The notes under the pieces are model-generated. The model searched no databases. It was given only the letters and a program-made list of their open reading frames with translations, and was not told where the DNA came from. A DNA stretch of 64,000 nt from Candidatus Zixiibacteriota bacterium (GTDB lineage: Bacteria > Zixibacteria > MSB-5A5 > DSPP01), in the NCBI GenBank assembly GCA_022614805.1, contig JAKEHY010000024.1, positions 1 to 64,000 of the forward strand. The letters run 5' to 3'. Made by a program: the position numbers and the translations under genes. Positions 36,006 to 44,698 of the stretch are shown piece after piece (position 1 is the first letter of the stretch; the number at the start of each line of letters is the position of its first letter).

Positions 36006-37565
36006 TTGGTAAAGGGAAATATTTTATTGCGTAGGGCAGGGGTTTTAAGCGTGGTTCTTCTATTAAAAATCGGGACCGCTGCGTCCGCGCAGGAGCTTTT
36101 GGAAAACGATCCGGACAGCGCTTTGGCTTTAACTCTCTCGCAGTTTGAGGGAAGCTTTATCACCCTACAAGATGCCAAAAGCGAAGCCATGAAATATGCC
36201 ACCTCGGTGCAGGAGGCCAAAGCGGCTCTGAAAGCCGCCGCCGGCGCTCATCGGAAAGAAAAAGGGGCCTTCGACCCGGAACTTTTCGCCGAAGGAGAAA
36301 AATCGAAAGTCCGCCAGCCGACCGCCTCTCGCTTCGCCGGCGCCACCGTTTTGGAAAATGAACAGGTCACCGGCTCGGCGGGCTTGCGTCTGAAATCGCC
36401 CATCGGAACTAAACTCGAGGTGTCATTGAATACCGCCAAGATAGAAACCAATGATACTTTTGCTGTGTTAAACCCGCGACATAACAATTTCGGCAAAGTG
36501 GAAATCAGCCAGCCGCTCCTCTCCGGTTTCGGCCCGGGGGCGGCGGCCGACTTGAGCTCCGCCCGCCGGGAATTGGAAGCGGCCCGCGCCCGCTACGCCG
36601 ATGCCGTATTGTCCCTTAATGCGGAAGTGGAGCAAACCTACTGGGATTTGTACGCCGCCGAGCGGGATTTGGCGGTGCAGATTTTGATACGGGACCGGGC
36701 CGCCGCTTTTTTGAGGGAAACCGAACTGAAGGCCGCCGTCGGGCGCGTCGGCCCGAACCAGGTCGCGAACGCCCGGGTCTTTTTGGCCGAGCAGGAGCAG
36801 GCGGTTCTGGATAGAGAAGAAAGCTTGGACAAAATTTCCGACGAGCTGGCAACCCTTTTGGGCCGGCGGGCCGCTTCGATGCGCTACCGCCCCTCCGACC
36901 AGCCGCCGTCCGATTTTCCGGTGGAAGACCCGGACAGTTTGGTGGAAAGAGCAGTGGAAGAGAACCGCAACCTAAAAGTGGCCGAAAAAAACTGGGCCGC
37001 CGCCCGCGCGCTGGCCAAGGGGGCGGGTTGGAATGCCCTGCCTAAACTGGATCTGTATGGTATCTTGGGAGCCCCCGGCCTTTCCGGCAGCGATAGCTTG
37101 GGCGGTCCTTTTAACGGTAATGCCGACCGGGCCTGGACGCAGGTTTTTCAACGGGATTATCCAACTTGGAACGTCGGTTTTCGCTTCTCGCTTCCCATCG
37201 GTCTTCGTTCCGGATTGGGTGAACGCCAGCGCTTGAGAGGAGAAGCGGAGCAGGCTTACCTGCGTTACGTCGCCGCCCGGCGGAGCTTGGAGGAAAATGT
37301 GCGCGCCAGCCACCGGGAACTGTTGCACGCCAAAAAACGGCTGGAGGCGGCCCGAAGCGGCGTGGAGGCCTCCGCCGAGCAAGTGCGGATAGGAATGTTG
37401 GAATATCAGGTCGGCCGAACGACTGCTTTTGAACTCGTCCGTCTCTCCGCCGATTTGGCCACGGCTCAGCAGCGATACAGTCAGGCTTTGGTTCGCGCGG
37501 CCAAGGCGGCGGCGGAATTGAAAAAGCTTACAACAAGCGAAATTGAAACTCGAAACCAAAATTAA
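36006..37565 (+). CDS. TolC-family outer membrane efflux protein
   Basis: About 519 residues: signal peptide ending GTAASAQ, then two outer-membrane-efflux repeats, each a long helical hairpin with a beta strand (ITLQDAKSEAMKYATSVQEAK, and LVERAVEENRNLKVAEKNW). It should form the trimeric exit duct for the pump encoded downstream. The TTG at 36006 is the likely start because AGGAG lies six bases before it; an ATG at 35985 is in frame but has no ribosome site. Coding overlap with neighbours is absent; the next gene starts ten bases after the stop. Confidence 0.9.
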   Translation: MVKGNILLRRAGVLSVVLLLKIGTAASAQELLENDPDSALALTLSQFEGSFITLQDAKSEAMKYATSVQEAKAALKAAAGAHRKEKGAFDPELFAEGEKSKVRQPTASRFAGATVLENEQVTGSAGLRLKSPIGTKLEVSLNTAKIETNDTFAVLNPRHNNFGKVEISQPLLSGFGPGAAADLSSARRELEAARARYADAVLSLNAEVEQTYWDLYAAERDLAVQILIRDRAAAFLRETELKAAVGRVGPNQVANARVFLAEQEQAVLDREESLDKISDELATLLGRRAASMRYRPSDQPPSDFPVEDPDSLVERAVEENRNLKVAEKNWAAARALAKGAGWNALPKLDLYGILGAPGLSGSDSLGGPFNGNADRAWTQVFQRDYPTWNVGFRFSLPIGLRSGLGERQRLRGEAEQAYLRYVAARRSLEENVRASHRELLHAKKRLEAARSGVEASAEQVRIGMLEYQVGRTTAFELVRLSADLATAQQRYSQALVRAAKAAAELKKLTTSEIETRNQN

Positions 37566-37574
37566 GAGGGCCAA

Positions 37575-38696
37575 ATGAAAACGAACAATCGTTGGGGAGT
37601 GGACGTGGGCTGGGTGATCGCTTTGGTTTTGATACTCCTGCTTGTGGCCGGTTGCGCCAAAAACTCCGGCGGCGGTTTCGCCCCGCCCCCGATGCCGGTG
37701 GAAGTCGCCACCGTGACCTCCGGGACGGTGGCCGACAAATTCGAAGCAGTCGGCACGTTGGAAGCGCTTGAAGCCATCACGGTGGTCTCCCAAATCGATG
37801 CTCTGGCTATGCAGGTTCCCTTCGAAGAGGGACGCTACATTGAAAAGGGGCAGCTAATCGCCCGGCTGGACGACGAGCAGTTGAAGGCCGAGGAAGCCCG
37901 GGCCGAGGCCCTGCGCGACCAAAGGAAAATCAGCTACGACCGGGTGAAATCGATCGTGGAGCAGAAAGCCGGCGCGCCGCAGGATTTGGACGACGCCGCC
38001 GCAGCCCTGAAAATGGCGGAGGCGGAGCTGGCTTTAATCCGCGCCCGGCTGGCCAAGACCAAAATCACCGCCCCCTTTTCCGGGCTGGTGGGGGCACGAA
38101 GGGTTTCCCCGGGGGCTTTTGTGCGCACCGGCGAGGCGATTACCGAGCTGGCCCAGATTGACGAACTGCGAATTATTTTTTACGCTCCGGAACGCTATCT
38201 GGCCGACTTGAAAGCCGGCGCTTCCGTGGTGGTCTCCACCCCCGCTTTTCCCGGCTATTCCCTCAAGGGGAGAGTGAGCGTGGTGGAGCCGGTGGTCAAC
38301 CCGGAAACCCGCTCGGTCAAAATTTTGGCCCGGGTGGCCAATCCGGCCCGGAAGTTCCGCCCCGGAATGTCGGCCAACGTCTCGGCCGTTTTGAGCGAGC
38401 GAAAAAACGCTTTGCTCGTGCCGGACGAAGCGATTTTCGCCGAGGGAAACAAAAATTTGGTTTACGTCATTCAGCCGGACAGCTCGGTGGCCCCTACTCC
38501 GGTCATTTTGGGAACCCGGCTGCCGGACGCGGTGGAAGTGTTGAGCGGGCTTTCGGCCGGAGCTCAAGTCGTTAAAGCCGGACACCAGAAACTTTTTCCG
38601 GGGGCTAAGGTTTTCCCCGTGCCTGATTCAGGCGCGCCCCCGCCGGGCCGTTCAGGCTCTGACGAGCTTTCAGGCTTGAAGAGAGGCAAATCATGA
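37575..38696 (+). CDS. RND efflux periplasmic adaptor (AcrA/MexA family), lipoprotein
   Basis: 373 residues. Hydrophobic signal then lipobox LVAGC, so it is lipid-anchored. Next comes the adaptor order: barrel-sandwich/lipoyl halves (VVSQIDALAMQVPFEEGRYI and ITAPFSGLVGARRVSPGAFV) around a short helical hairpin, then beta-barrel and membrane-proximal domains (RKFRPGMSANVSAVL). It links the inner pump to the TolC-like duct. AGAGGGCCAAATG gives the ribosome site. The stop overlaps the pump start by four bases. Confidence 0.95.
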   Translation: MKTNNRWGVDVGWVIALVLILLLVAGCAKNSGGGFAPPPMPVEVATVTSGTVADKFEAVGTLEALEAITVVSQIDALAMQVPFEEGRYIEKGQLIARLDDEQLKAEEARAEALRDQRKISYDRVKSIVEQKAGAPQDLDDAAAALKMAEAELALIRARLAKTKITAPFSGLVGARRVSPGAFVRTGEAITELAQIDELRIIFYAPERYLADLKAGASVVVSTPAFPGYSLKGRVSVVEPVVNPETRSVKILARVANPARKFRPGMSANVSAVLSERKNALLVPDEAIFAEGNKNLVYVIQPDSSVAPTPVILGTRLPDAVEVLSGLSAGAQVVKAGHQKLFPGAKVFPVPDSGAPPPGRSGSDELSGLKRGKS

Positions 38697-41600
38697 GGCT
38701 AAGCGAAATATCCATCCAGCGCCCGGTCTTCGCCTCGGTGATGAGCCTGGTCATTCTTCTTTTCGGGGCCCTTTCCTTCATCCGGATGCCGGTGCGGGAG
38801 TACCCGGACATCGACCCACCGGTGGTTTCCATAACCACCTTTTACCGGGGCGCGAGTCCCAGCGTGGTGGAGACCGAAATCACCGACATTCTGGAAGAGC
38901 AGCTCTCCACCCTCGAAGGGGTGAAACAGCTCAAATCCTCGAGCGTGGAGCAGGGCTCGGTCATCTCCGTGGAGTTCGAACTCTCCCGGGACGTGGACGA
39001 GGCCGCCAACGACGTCCGCGACCGGGTCACCCGCATCCGTGGCGAGCTGCCGGAGGCGGCAGACGACCCCATCATCGAAAAATTGGACGTCAACGCCCAG
39101 CCCTTTTTGTGGCTTGCTCTCGCCAGCGAACGCCACTCCGATTTGGAAGTTTCGGAAATAGCCGACCGGATTTTGAAGGAGCGGCTGCAACGCCTTCCCG
39201 GCGTCGGCTCGGTCTTCATCGGCGGGGAGCGCCGCTATGCCATGCGCGTCTGGCTGGATGCCCAGCGTATGGCCGCTTTCGGACTGACCACGCAGGACGT
39301 CGAAACCGCCATCCGCCGGGCCAACGCCGAGATTCCGGGCGGCCGGGTGGAGGGGGTCGGCCGGGAGTTTGCCGTCCGCACCCTCGGCAATCTGACCACC
39401 GCGGACGAGTTTTCCAACATCATCGTCAAGCAGGACGGGGACCGGCGGGTTCACCTGGGGCAGGTGGCGGAGGTAAAACTGGGGGCCGAGGATGAAAGGA
39501 CCTTCGTGCGTTTCAACCGCCACCCGGCGGTGGGGGTGGGAATCGGCAAGCAGACCAAGGCCTCCACCGTGGAGGTTTCCAAGACCGTGGTGGCGGCCCT
39601 GCCGGAGCTGGCGAAAACCCTGCCGGACGGAATGACGCTCACCGTGGCCTACAACGCCGCCGACTTCATCCAGGAATCGATAAACGAGGTGCGCGAGACC
39701 TTGCTAATCGCTTTTTTTCTTGTGGTTCTGGTGATTTTGGTCTTTTTGAAAAGTTTCCGCGCCACCTTGATTCCGACTTTGGCCATCCCGGTTTCTATTT
39801 TGGGCAGCTTCGCCGTCGGCTACTTTCTGGGATTTACCTTGAACATTCTCACCCTTTTGGCTTTGGTTTTGGCCATAGGCTTGGTGGTGGATGACGCCAT
39901 CGTGGTTTTGGAAAACGTCTATCGCCATATGCAGTTGGGGAAGGACAGGCGAAAGGCGGCCTTCGACGCTTCCAAGGAGATCGGCTTCGCGGTTCTGGCC
40001 ATCACCATCGCTTTGGTGGCGGTCTTCGTGCCGCTTTCCTTTTTGACCGGCAACGTCGGGCGGCTTTTCCGGGAATTTGGAATCTCGGTCGCGGCCGCCG
40101 TTCTAATTTCCGGCTTCACCGCCTTGACTTTGACGCCGATGCTCACCTCCCGAATCTTGAAGCCGCTCTACGGCGGAGGCGGCAACCGCTTTTCCCGGGC
40201 TTTCGACGCCTTCTTCGCCCGGCTGGACGCCACCTACGCCCGGATTCTGGAAAAATCCCTGAAGAACCGCTGGAAGGTCATCATCGGCGCAGCGGCTTTG
40301 GTTTTGGTCTCTTTGACTTTGTTTAGAATTCTCCCTTCCGAACTCGTGCCGGTGGAGGACCGCGGCATCGCCTTCGGGGTGACCATCGCGCCGGAAGGGG
40401 CGACCTTGGAGTATTCCGACCGCTATATGCGCCAGGTGGAGGATATTTTGATGAAGCTCCCCGAGCGGGAGGGGCTTTTCACCGCGGTCGGGCTGGGCTT
40501 TGCCGGGCCGGGGCGCGTCACCAACGGCGTTTTGTTTTTGCGCTTGAAAGCCCGCGGGGAGCGCGACCGATCCCAGCAGGAAATCGTGCAAAGCCTCTTC
40601 CCGCAGTTGATGTCGATTCCGGGCATTCTGGCCTTCGTCATCAATCCCCCCAGTTTGGGGGCCGATTTCACTTCCAGCCCGGTGGAGTATGTCTTGCAGG
40701 GGGACACTTATGAGGAGCTGCAGCAATCGGTCGGGATTATGATGGGGAAAGTGCAGCAGTTGGGATATCTGTACAACGTCGACACCGATTTGCGCCTGAA
40801 CAAACCGCAGCTGGACATCAAAATCGACCGGGAGCGGGCCGCCGGGCTGGGAGTCTCGGTGACCGACATCGGCGCGACGTTGGAAACCTTTTTGGGCGGC
40901 CGGGTGGTCACCAACTTCAAGCGGGCCGCCAAGCAGTACGACGTCATCACCCAGCTGAAACCCTCCGACCGGGCCACGCCCCAAACGGTGGAAGACCTCT
41001 ACATCCGCTCCAGCGGCGGGTTGGTGCAGTTGGCCAACGTGGTGCAAATCAAGGAAACCGTGGCTCCCAAGGAGTTGAACCATTTCAACCGAGTCCGCTC
41101 CGCCACCATCACCGCCAGCCTGCTCCCCGGCGTCAGCTTGGGAAAGGCCTTGGATGATTTTGACCAAATCCGGGAAAACGACCTGCCGGCCGGCATCAAG
41201 CGGGAGCTTTCCGGCCAGTCGCGGGAATTCCGGGAATCGAGCACGGCTTTGTACTTCGTCTTTTTTATGGCGGTGGTTTTCATCTACCTTGTTTTGGCGG
41301 CCCAGTTCGAAAGCTTCATTCATCCTTTGACTATTTTGCTCTCCGTGCCGCTCGCCCTGGTCGGGGCTTTGATCTCCCTTTTCGTTTTCCGGCAGAGCTT
41401 GAACATCTATTCCCAGATTGGGCTCGTGATGTTAATCGGGCTGGTGACTAAAAACTCCATTCTTATTGTGGAGTTCGCCAATCAGCTTCGGGAGCGCGGG
41501 GTGGCGCTCTTTGACGCCGTGGCGCAAGCCTCCCGCACCCGGCTCCGGCCGATTTTGATGACCTCCTTGACCGTGGTCTTCGGCGTTTTGCCGATAGCCA

Positions 41601-41866
41601 TCGGCTTGGGGGCCGGCGGCGAGGCCCGCCGTCCGCTTGGGATTTCGGTCGTCGGCGGAATGCTCTTTTCGACCTTCCTGACTCTGGTTCTGGTGCCGGT
41701 GGTTTACACGCTGATGGCCCGCTTTACCAAACAGGAGGAGACGGCGCACGAAGCAGCGGGAGCCGCTCCCAACGGAGCCGAGGGAGGCGACGGCAAAGAA
41801 CCGGCTCGGGAAGAAATTCCTTTGGGCGTCCCCGCCACCGCACGCGGGGCTTTGCCGAGCGAATAA
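38693..41866 (+). CDS. RND multidrug efflux permease (AcrB/HAE1 family)
   Basis: 1057 residues: N-terminal membrane helix, large periplasmic loop, six helices, second loop, six helices. The proton relay aspartates Asp400-Asp401 in LVVDDAIVVLENVY correspond to AcrB Asp407-Asp408. ISIQRPVFASVMSLVI at the start and REYPDIDPPVVSI are family signatures. It exports drugs, dyes or other hydrophobic compounds using the proton gradient. Last gene of the tetR-led operon, closed by a terminator 15 bases later. The C-terminal tail of about 50 residues is Ala/Gly/Glu-rich and non-conserved. Confidence 0.97.
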   Translation: MRLSEISIQRPVFASVMSLVILLFGALSFIRMPVREYPDIDPPVVSITTFYRGASPSVVETEITDILEEQLSTLEGVKQLKSSSVEQGSVISVEFELSRDVDEAANDVRDRVTRIRGELPEAADDPIIEKLDVNAQPFLWLALASERHSDLEVSEIADRILKERLQRLPGVGSVFIGGERRYAMRVWLDAQRMAAFGLTTQDVETAIRRANAEIPGGRVEGVGREFAVRTLGNLTTADEFSNIIVKQDGDRRVHLGQVAEVKLGAEDERTFVRFNRHPAVGVGIGKQTKASTVEVSKTVVAALPELAKTLPDGMTLTVAYNAADFIQESINEVRETLLIAFFLVVLVILVFLKSFRATLIPTLAIPVSILGSFAVGYFLGFTLNILTLLALVLAIGLVVDDAIVVLENVYRHMQLGKDRRKAAFDASKEIGFAVLAITIALVAVFVPLSFLTGNVGRLFREFGISVAAAVLISGFTALTLTPMLTSRILKPLYGGGGNRFSRAFDAFFARLDATYARILEKSLKNRWKVIIGAAALVLVSLTLFRILPSELVPVEDRGIAFGVTIAPEGATLEYSDRYMRQVEDILMKLPEREGLFTAVGLGFAGPGRVTNGVLFLRLKARGERDRSQQEIVQSLFPQLMSIPGILAFVINPPSLGADFTSSPVEYVLQGDTYEELQQSVGIMMGKVQQLGYLYNVDTDLRLNKPQLDIKIDRERAAGLGVSVTDIGATLETFLGGRVVTNFKRAAKQYDVITQLKPSDRATPQTVEDLYIRSSGGLVQLANVVQIKETVAPKELNHFNRVRSATITASLLPGVSLGKALDDFDQIRENDLPAGIKRELSGQSREFRESSTALYFVFFMAVVFIYLVLAAQFESFIHPLTILLSVPLALVGALISLFVFRQSLNIYSQIGLVMLIGLVTKNSILIVEFANQLRERGVALFDAVAQASRTRLRPILMTSLTVVFGVLPIAIGLGAGGEARRPLGISVVGGMLFSTFLTLVLVPVVYTLMARFTKQEETAHEAAGAAPNGAEGGDGKEPAREEIPLGVPATARGALPSE

Positions 41867-41881
41867 TCTTTCTTTCACCCC

Positions 41882-41927
41882 GAGGGCGAACCTATTTTGA
41901 GCCTCCCGAGTTCGCCCTCTTTTTTTT
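41882..41927 (+). terminator. intrinsic terminator of the efflux operon
   Basis: GAGGGCGAAC, 18-base loop, GTTCGCCCTC, followed by a run of eight T. Ten perfect pairs make it a strong rightward terminator. Confidence 0.9.
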
Positions 41928-42059
41928 ATTTGGGGTGAAACCTACCCCACAGCCTCCGGACGAAAATTTACCGGTTGATAAAGGGTTGAAAAAATCGTTA
42001 ATTTAAGTTTTATTCACTCGTTGCCGGTGAGTGACGAACCGGATAGGGATTGGCAGCAC

Positions 42060-42136
42060 GGGGTCGTAGTTCAGTTGGTTAGAACGCCTGCCTGTCACGC
42101 AGGAGGTCGCGAGTTCGAGTCTCGTCGGCCCCGCCA
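42060..42136 (+). tRNA. tRNA-Asp (GTC)
   Basis: 77 bases with encoded CCA. The acceptor arm GGGGTCG pairs with CGGCCCC (one T-G pair); the anticodon stem CCTGC/GCAGG frames the loop CTGTCAC with anticodon GTC at 42095-42097; the T arm has GTTCGAGTC. D arm AGTTCAGTTGGTTAGAAC is standard. The preceding bases have TTGAAA near 41986 with a weak TTTATT 17 bases on, a possible promoter. Single tRNA, not part of a cluster. Confidence 0.98.
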
Positions 42137-42184
42137 TTTTTGAGCGAGAATAAAATCTTTTCCCCGAGCTGGGCGAAAATTAAA

Positions 42185-42475
42185 CTACAAACTGGAAGGT
42201 GTGGCCTTTTCAGTCGGCGGCATTGAAGCCGGCGCTTCCGGCTCTTTCTTTTTGTCCTTGATGATGATGGCTATCGGGATGATGACGCAGTAGCCCAGAA
42301 CCAGCAAAATCGGCGCAAAGACGGTATCGCCGGTGCCGAGGAAGATAAAGCCGGCAATGATGGCCAGAAGCCCCACGGCGAACAGGATGTAGTTCCGTTT
42401 CCCGAAAATCGGGCCGGTTTCGGCCTTTATTTTCGGGGCCGGTTTGCCTTTAACGACTGGTTTGGGCTGCGCCAT
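42185..42475 (-). CDS. small two-helix membrane protein, DUF3098-like
   Basis: 96 residues. Basic Pro/Lys-rich N-terminus, then GKRNYILFAVGLLAIIAGF and a second helix APILLVLGYCVIIPIAIII, and a charged tail. The NY-x-L...G...I-x-x-GF and LAPI-type second helix match the DUF3098 pattern of FCB bacteria. Function unknown. Directly downstream of the tRNA on the opposite strand. Confidence 0.75.
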   Translation of the reverse strand: MAQPKPVVKGKPAPKIKAETGPIFGKRNYILFAVGLLAIIAGFIFLGTGDTVFAPILLVLGYCVIIPIAIIIKDKKKEPEAPASMPPTEKATPSSL

Positions 42476-42534
42476 TTCTATCCTCCGTGAAGATTACCTT
42501 TTATCGTTCCAAAATCAAGCCGAAAACGATTGCA

Positions 42535-42861
42535 TCAGGAATCCCGGTCGAGGGCTTTGAATTCGCCGGTTACCTCGATGACCACCGGATACCCTTCCAA
42601 CGATTTGGGCACCCCCTTTTCTATTTCGGCTGTTTTCGCGGTTACAAACACCTTGATGCAGGGTTTGCCGTCCGCTTCTCCAATGGCCGTCCCGACCACG
42701 CCGGGGATGGACATCAAATGCTCGGTATGCTCTTCCTGCACCTGCTCTATGGTTTTACCAGTCATTTTGCTTTCCTTCGGGCTTTGGGCATCGTTTACGT
42801 CGGCGCATCCGGCCAGTGTGGCCAAGCCCAGCCCAAGAAACACGCTTGAAAACAACTTCAT
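42535..42861 (-). CDS. lipoprotein sharing the N-terminal domain of the neighbouring protease
   Basis: 108 residues: short signal and lipobox LAGC, then one small domain with EHLMSIPGVVGTAIG, KPCIKVFV and VVIEVTGEFKAL. The same pattern (DRLMAIEGVVGTATG, KPVVKVYA, VEVEVTGKFYAL) forms residues 62-120 of the protease gene upstream. So this is a stand-alone copy of the protease's N-terminal domain. It could serve as an inhibitor or folding aid in the manner of a free propeptide; that is inference. The ATG is preferred over a GTG two codons earlier because AAGGAAG is spaced for it. Confidence 0.8.
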   Translation of the reverse strand: MKLFSSVFLGLGLATLAGCADVNDAQSPKESKMTGKTIEQVQEEHTEHLMSIPGVVGTAIGEADGKPCIKVFVTAKTAEIEKGVPKSLEGYPVVIEVTGEFKALDRDS

Positions 42862-42892
42862 ATCCACTTCCTTTTACAATTAACCGCAGAGA

Positions 42893-42933
42893 AAAGAAAA
42901 AAACAAGCGGGAATCCTTTCAGATTCCCGCTTG
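42893..42933 (-). terminator. intrinsic terminator of the protease gene
   Basis: Read leftward: CAAGCGGGAATC, six-base loop, GATTCCCGCTTG, then a T-rich run. Twelve perfect pairs. It separates the protease from the following lipoprotein gene, so the latter needs its own promoter or readthrough. Confidence 0.85.
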
Positions 42934-42950
42934 CGAAACGCGAAAAGAAA

Positions 42951-43994
42951 CTACTGGCTGCAGATGGTCAGATTTCCCATCTGGGAAGTGCTCAACACTT
43001 CGTTGATCGGATTCAGAACGGTGGTGGTGCTGCTGCCGGCATACAAAAGCCCCACCGGGTTGTTGTTGGCGTCGTTGGTCACCACCAAGGAGCCGGAATC
43101 GCCGGAGCGGGAGATACTGGTCGTGACTATCTGCCCCGTGAAACGGGCCGTGCCGGCGGAGTACCCCACGTTGACGGTGGCGTTGATGGCCGTCACGGTG
43201 CCGGTCGAGAGCGAGGAGGTCCGCCCCACTTTCTTAACGGATTGACCCACAAAGGCCGCCACGGTAGTAGAACTGGGGAAGCCGTAATAGTTAGGCAGAG
43301 TGGCGCAGGTAATATCGGTGGTGGAATAGAGGGCTATGGCGGCATCCACCCGATTGTTGGCCGAGGTGGAAAACACGATGGGCACGAACGCGGACAGGTC
43401 GGCCACCTTATTGGCGGCAATGTGAGCGCACTTCGGTTTGCTGTCATAGCGCCCGGGCTGAACGATGTCCTCCCCGATGGAAGCGGCGTTTTGCCTGGCC
43501 AGAACATGGTTATTGCTCAAAATGTATTTCTGGCCACCTTTTTCCACCACGCAGCCGATGGTACCGGCTGAACACTCATTGTCGTTGCCGACCGAAACCC
43601 CGATCGGCACCGGGCGGTACCGCTTGGTCAAGGCGAGGGCGTAGAACTTCCCTGTAACTTCCACCTCGACCGGTATGCCGTCCACGGTCGAAGGAATGCC
43701 GGCCACGCCCTGCCGTTCGGCATACACTTTCACCACCGGTTTGCCTTCTGCCGAAAGGCCGGTGGCCGTGCCGACCACCCCTTCGATGGCCATCAACCGG
43801 TCGGTGTGACGGTTTTGAACCTCCATCACTTTGTTTAGACCAACGGCCGACAAAGCCACCGGCTGTTGCTGCGGAGCGGTAGAGGCCGGCTGCTTTTCGC
43901 TGCAGCTCACCCAGAATAAAGCTGAAGCCAAAAGCACCACCACGGCCAGGTATCCCCATCTTCGGGCTGGCCCAAACAGATACTTGTGCATCAA
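42951..43994 (-). CDS. secreted trypsin-fold serine protease (Nal1-like)
   Basis: 347 residues with an N-terminal hydrophobic signal ending WVSC (weak lipobox). A small N-terminal domain (about 55-125) is followed by a chymotrypsin-like domain opening with RPVPIGVSVGN. The triad is visible: His163 in LSNNHVLA, Asp217 in RVDAAIAL and Ser300 in RSGDSGSLVV. The arrangement matches the plant/bacterial Nal1-like protease family. Substrate unknown. A shorter lipoprotein sharing its N-terminal domain lies downstream beyond a terminator. A GTG/ATG choice at the start (MMHK) is not resolved. Confidence 0.88.
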   Translation of the reverse strand: MMHKYLFGPARRWGYLAVVVLLASALFWVSCSEKQPASTAPQQQPVALSAVGLNKVMEVQNRHTDRLMAIEGVVGTATGLSAEGKPVVKVYAERQGVAGIPSTVDGIPVEVEVTGKFYALALTKRYRPVPIGVSVGNDNECSAGTIGCVVEKGGQKYILSNNHVLARQNAASIGEDIVQPGRYDSKPKCAHIAANKVADLSAFVPIVFSTSANNRVDAAIALYSTTDITCATLPNYYGFPSSTTVAAFVGQSVKKVGRTSSLSTGTVTAINATVNVGYSAGTARFTGQIVTTSISRSGDSGSLVVTNDANNNPVGLLYAGSSTTTVLNPINEVLSTSQMGNLTICSQ

Positions 43995-44206
43995 GCACCT
44001 CCCTTTGGTTTAGGGTTATGGTTTTTGTTGACCGCCGAGAAAGATAAACCGCCTCCTTCAGGGCTACCTATGACGTATGACATATTTTTTTACGTAACGA
44101 ACAAAAATAAGTTTCAGCCCAAAAAAGTCAAGCTAATTGTTCTTGCCCATTTTGTTGGAATCCGGATACCTTTTTGTTATTTATTGCTGATTGAAAGGAG
44201 GAAAAA

Positions 44207-44644
44207 ATGTTGAAAGAATTCAAGGCCTTTGCAATGCAGGGAAACGTTATGGATATGGCCGTCGGCATCATCATCGGCGCCGCCTTCGGCAAAATCGTAA
44301 GCTCTCTGGTGGGGGAGGTTTTGATGCCCCCTTTGGGGCTTCTAATCGGCAACGTCGATTTTTCCAACCTGTACTTCAACCTGTCGGGGCAAAGCTTTGC
44401 TTCTTTGACGGAGGCGAAAGCGGCCGGGGCGCCGGTTGTAAGCTACGGCCTTTTTTTCAACACCGTGATTGACTTCATCGTCGTGGCTTTCGTGATATTT
44501 CTTTTGGTCAAACAGATAAACCGGCTGAAAACCGGACCCACCCCGGCGGCGCCGAATACCAAGGATTGTCCCTACTGCCTTTCCACCATTCCCCTCAAAG
44601 CCAGTCGCTGTGCATATTGCACGGCGGATTTGAAAACGGCTTGA
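44207..44644 (+). CDS. mscL: large-conductance mechanosensitive channel with zinc-ribbon tail
   Basis: 145 residues. Pressure-relief channel opening on osmotic downshift. Characteristic start [29 protein letters not shown], read here in parts: the S1 helix, TM1, a periplasmic loop and TM2 ([18 protein letters not shown]). After TM2 comes an extra tail with DCPYCLSTI and RCAYCTADL, two CxxC knuckles forming a zinc ribbon, absent from E. coli MscL. AAAGGAGG lies before the ATG. A weak promoter (TTGTTG, 17 bases, TGTTAT at 44175-44180) precedes it. Confidence 0.96.
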   Translation: MLKEFKAFAMQGNVMDMAVGIIIGAAFGKIVSSLVGEVLMPPLGLLIGNVDFSNLYFNLSGQSFASLTEAKAAGAPVVSYGLFFNTVIDFIVVAFVIFLLVKQINRLKTGPTPAAPNTKDCPYCLSTIPLKASRCAYCTADLKTA

Positions 44645-44657
44645 CGCCAAAAGAAAA

Positions 44658-44682
44658 GGGCGTCCGCAAGGACGCCCTTTTT
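44658..44682. terminator. bidirectional terminator between mscL and the OmpA-like gene
   Basis: GGGCGTCC-GCAA-GGACGCCC followed by TTTTT, with A residues before it. A stable GNRA-type loop. Serves mscL rightward and probably the convergent gene leftward. Confidence 0.9.
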
Positions 44683-44698
44683 ATTTCCGCTTCAGAGC

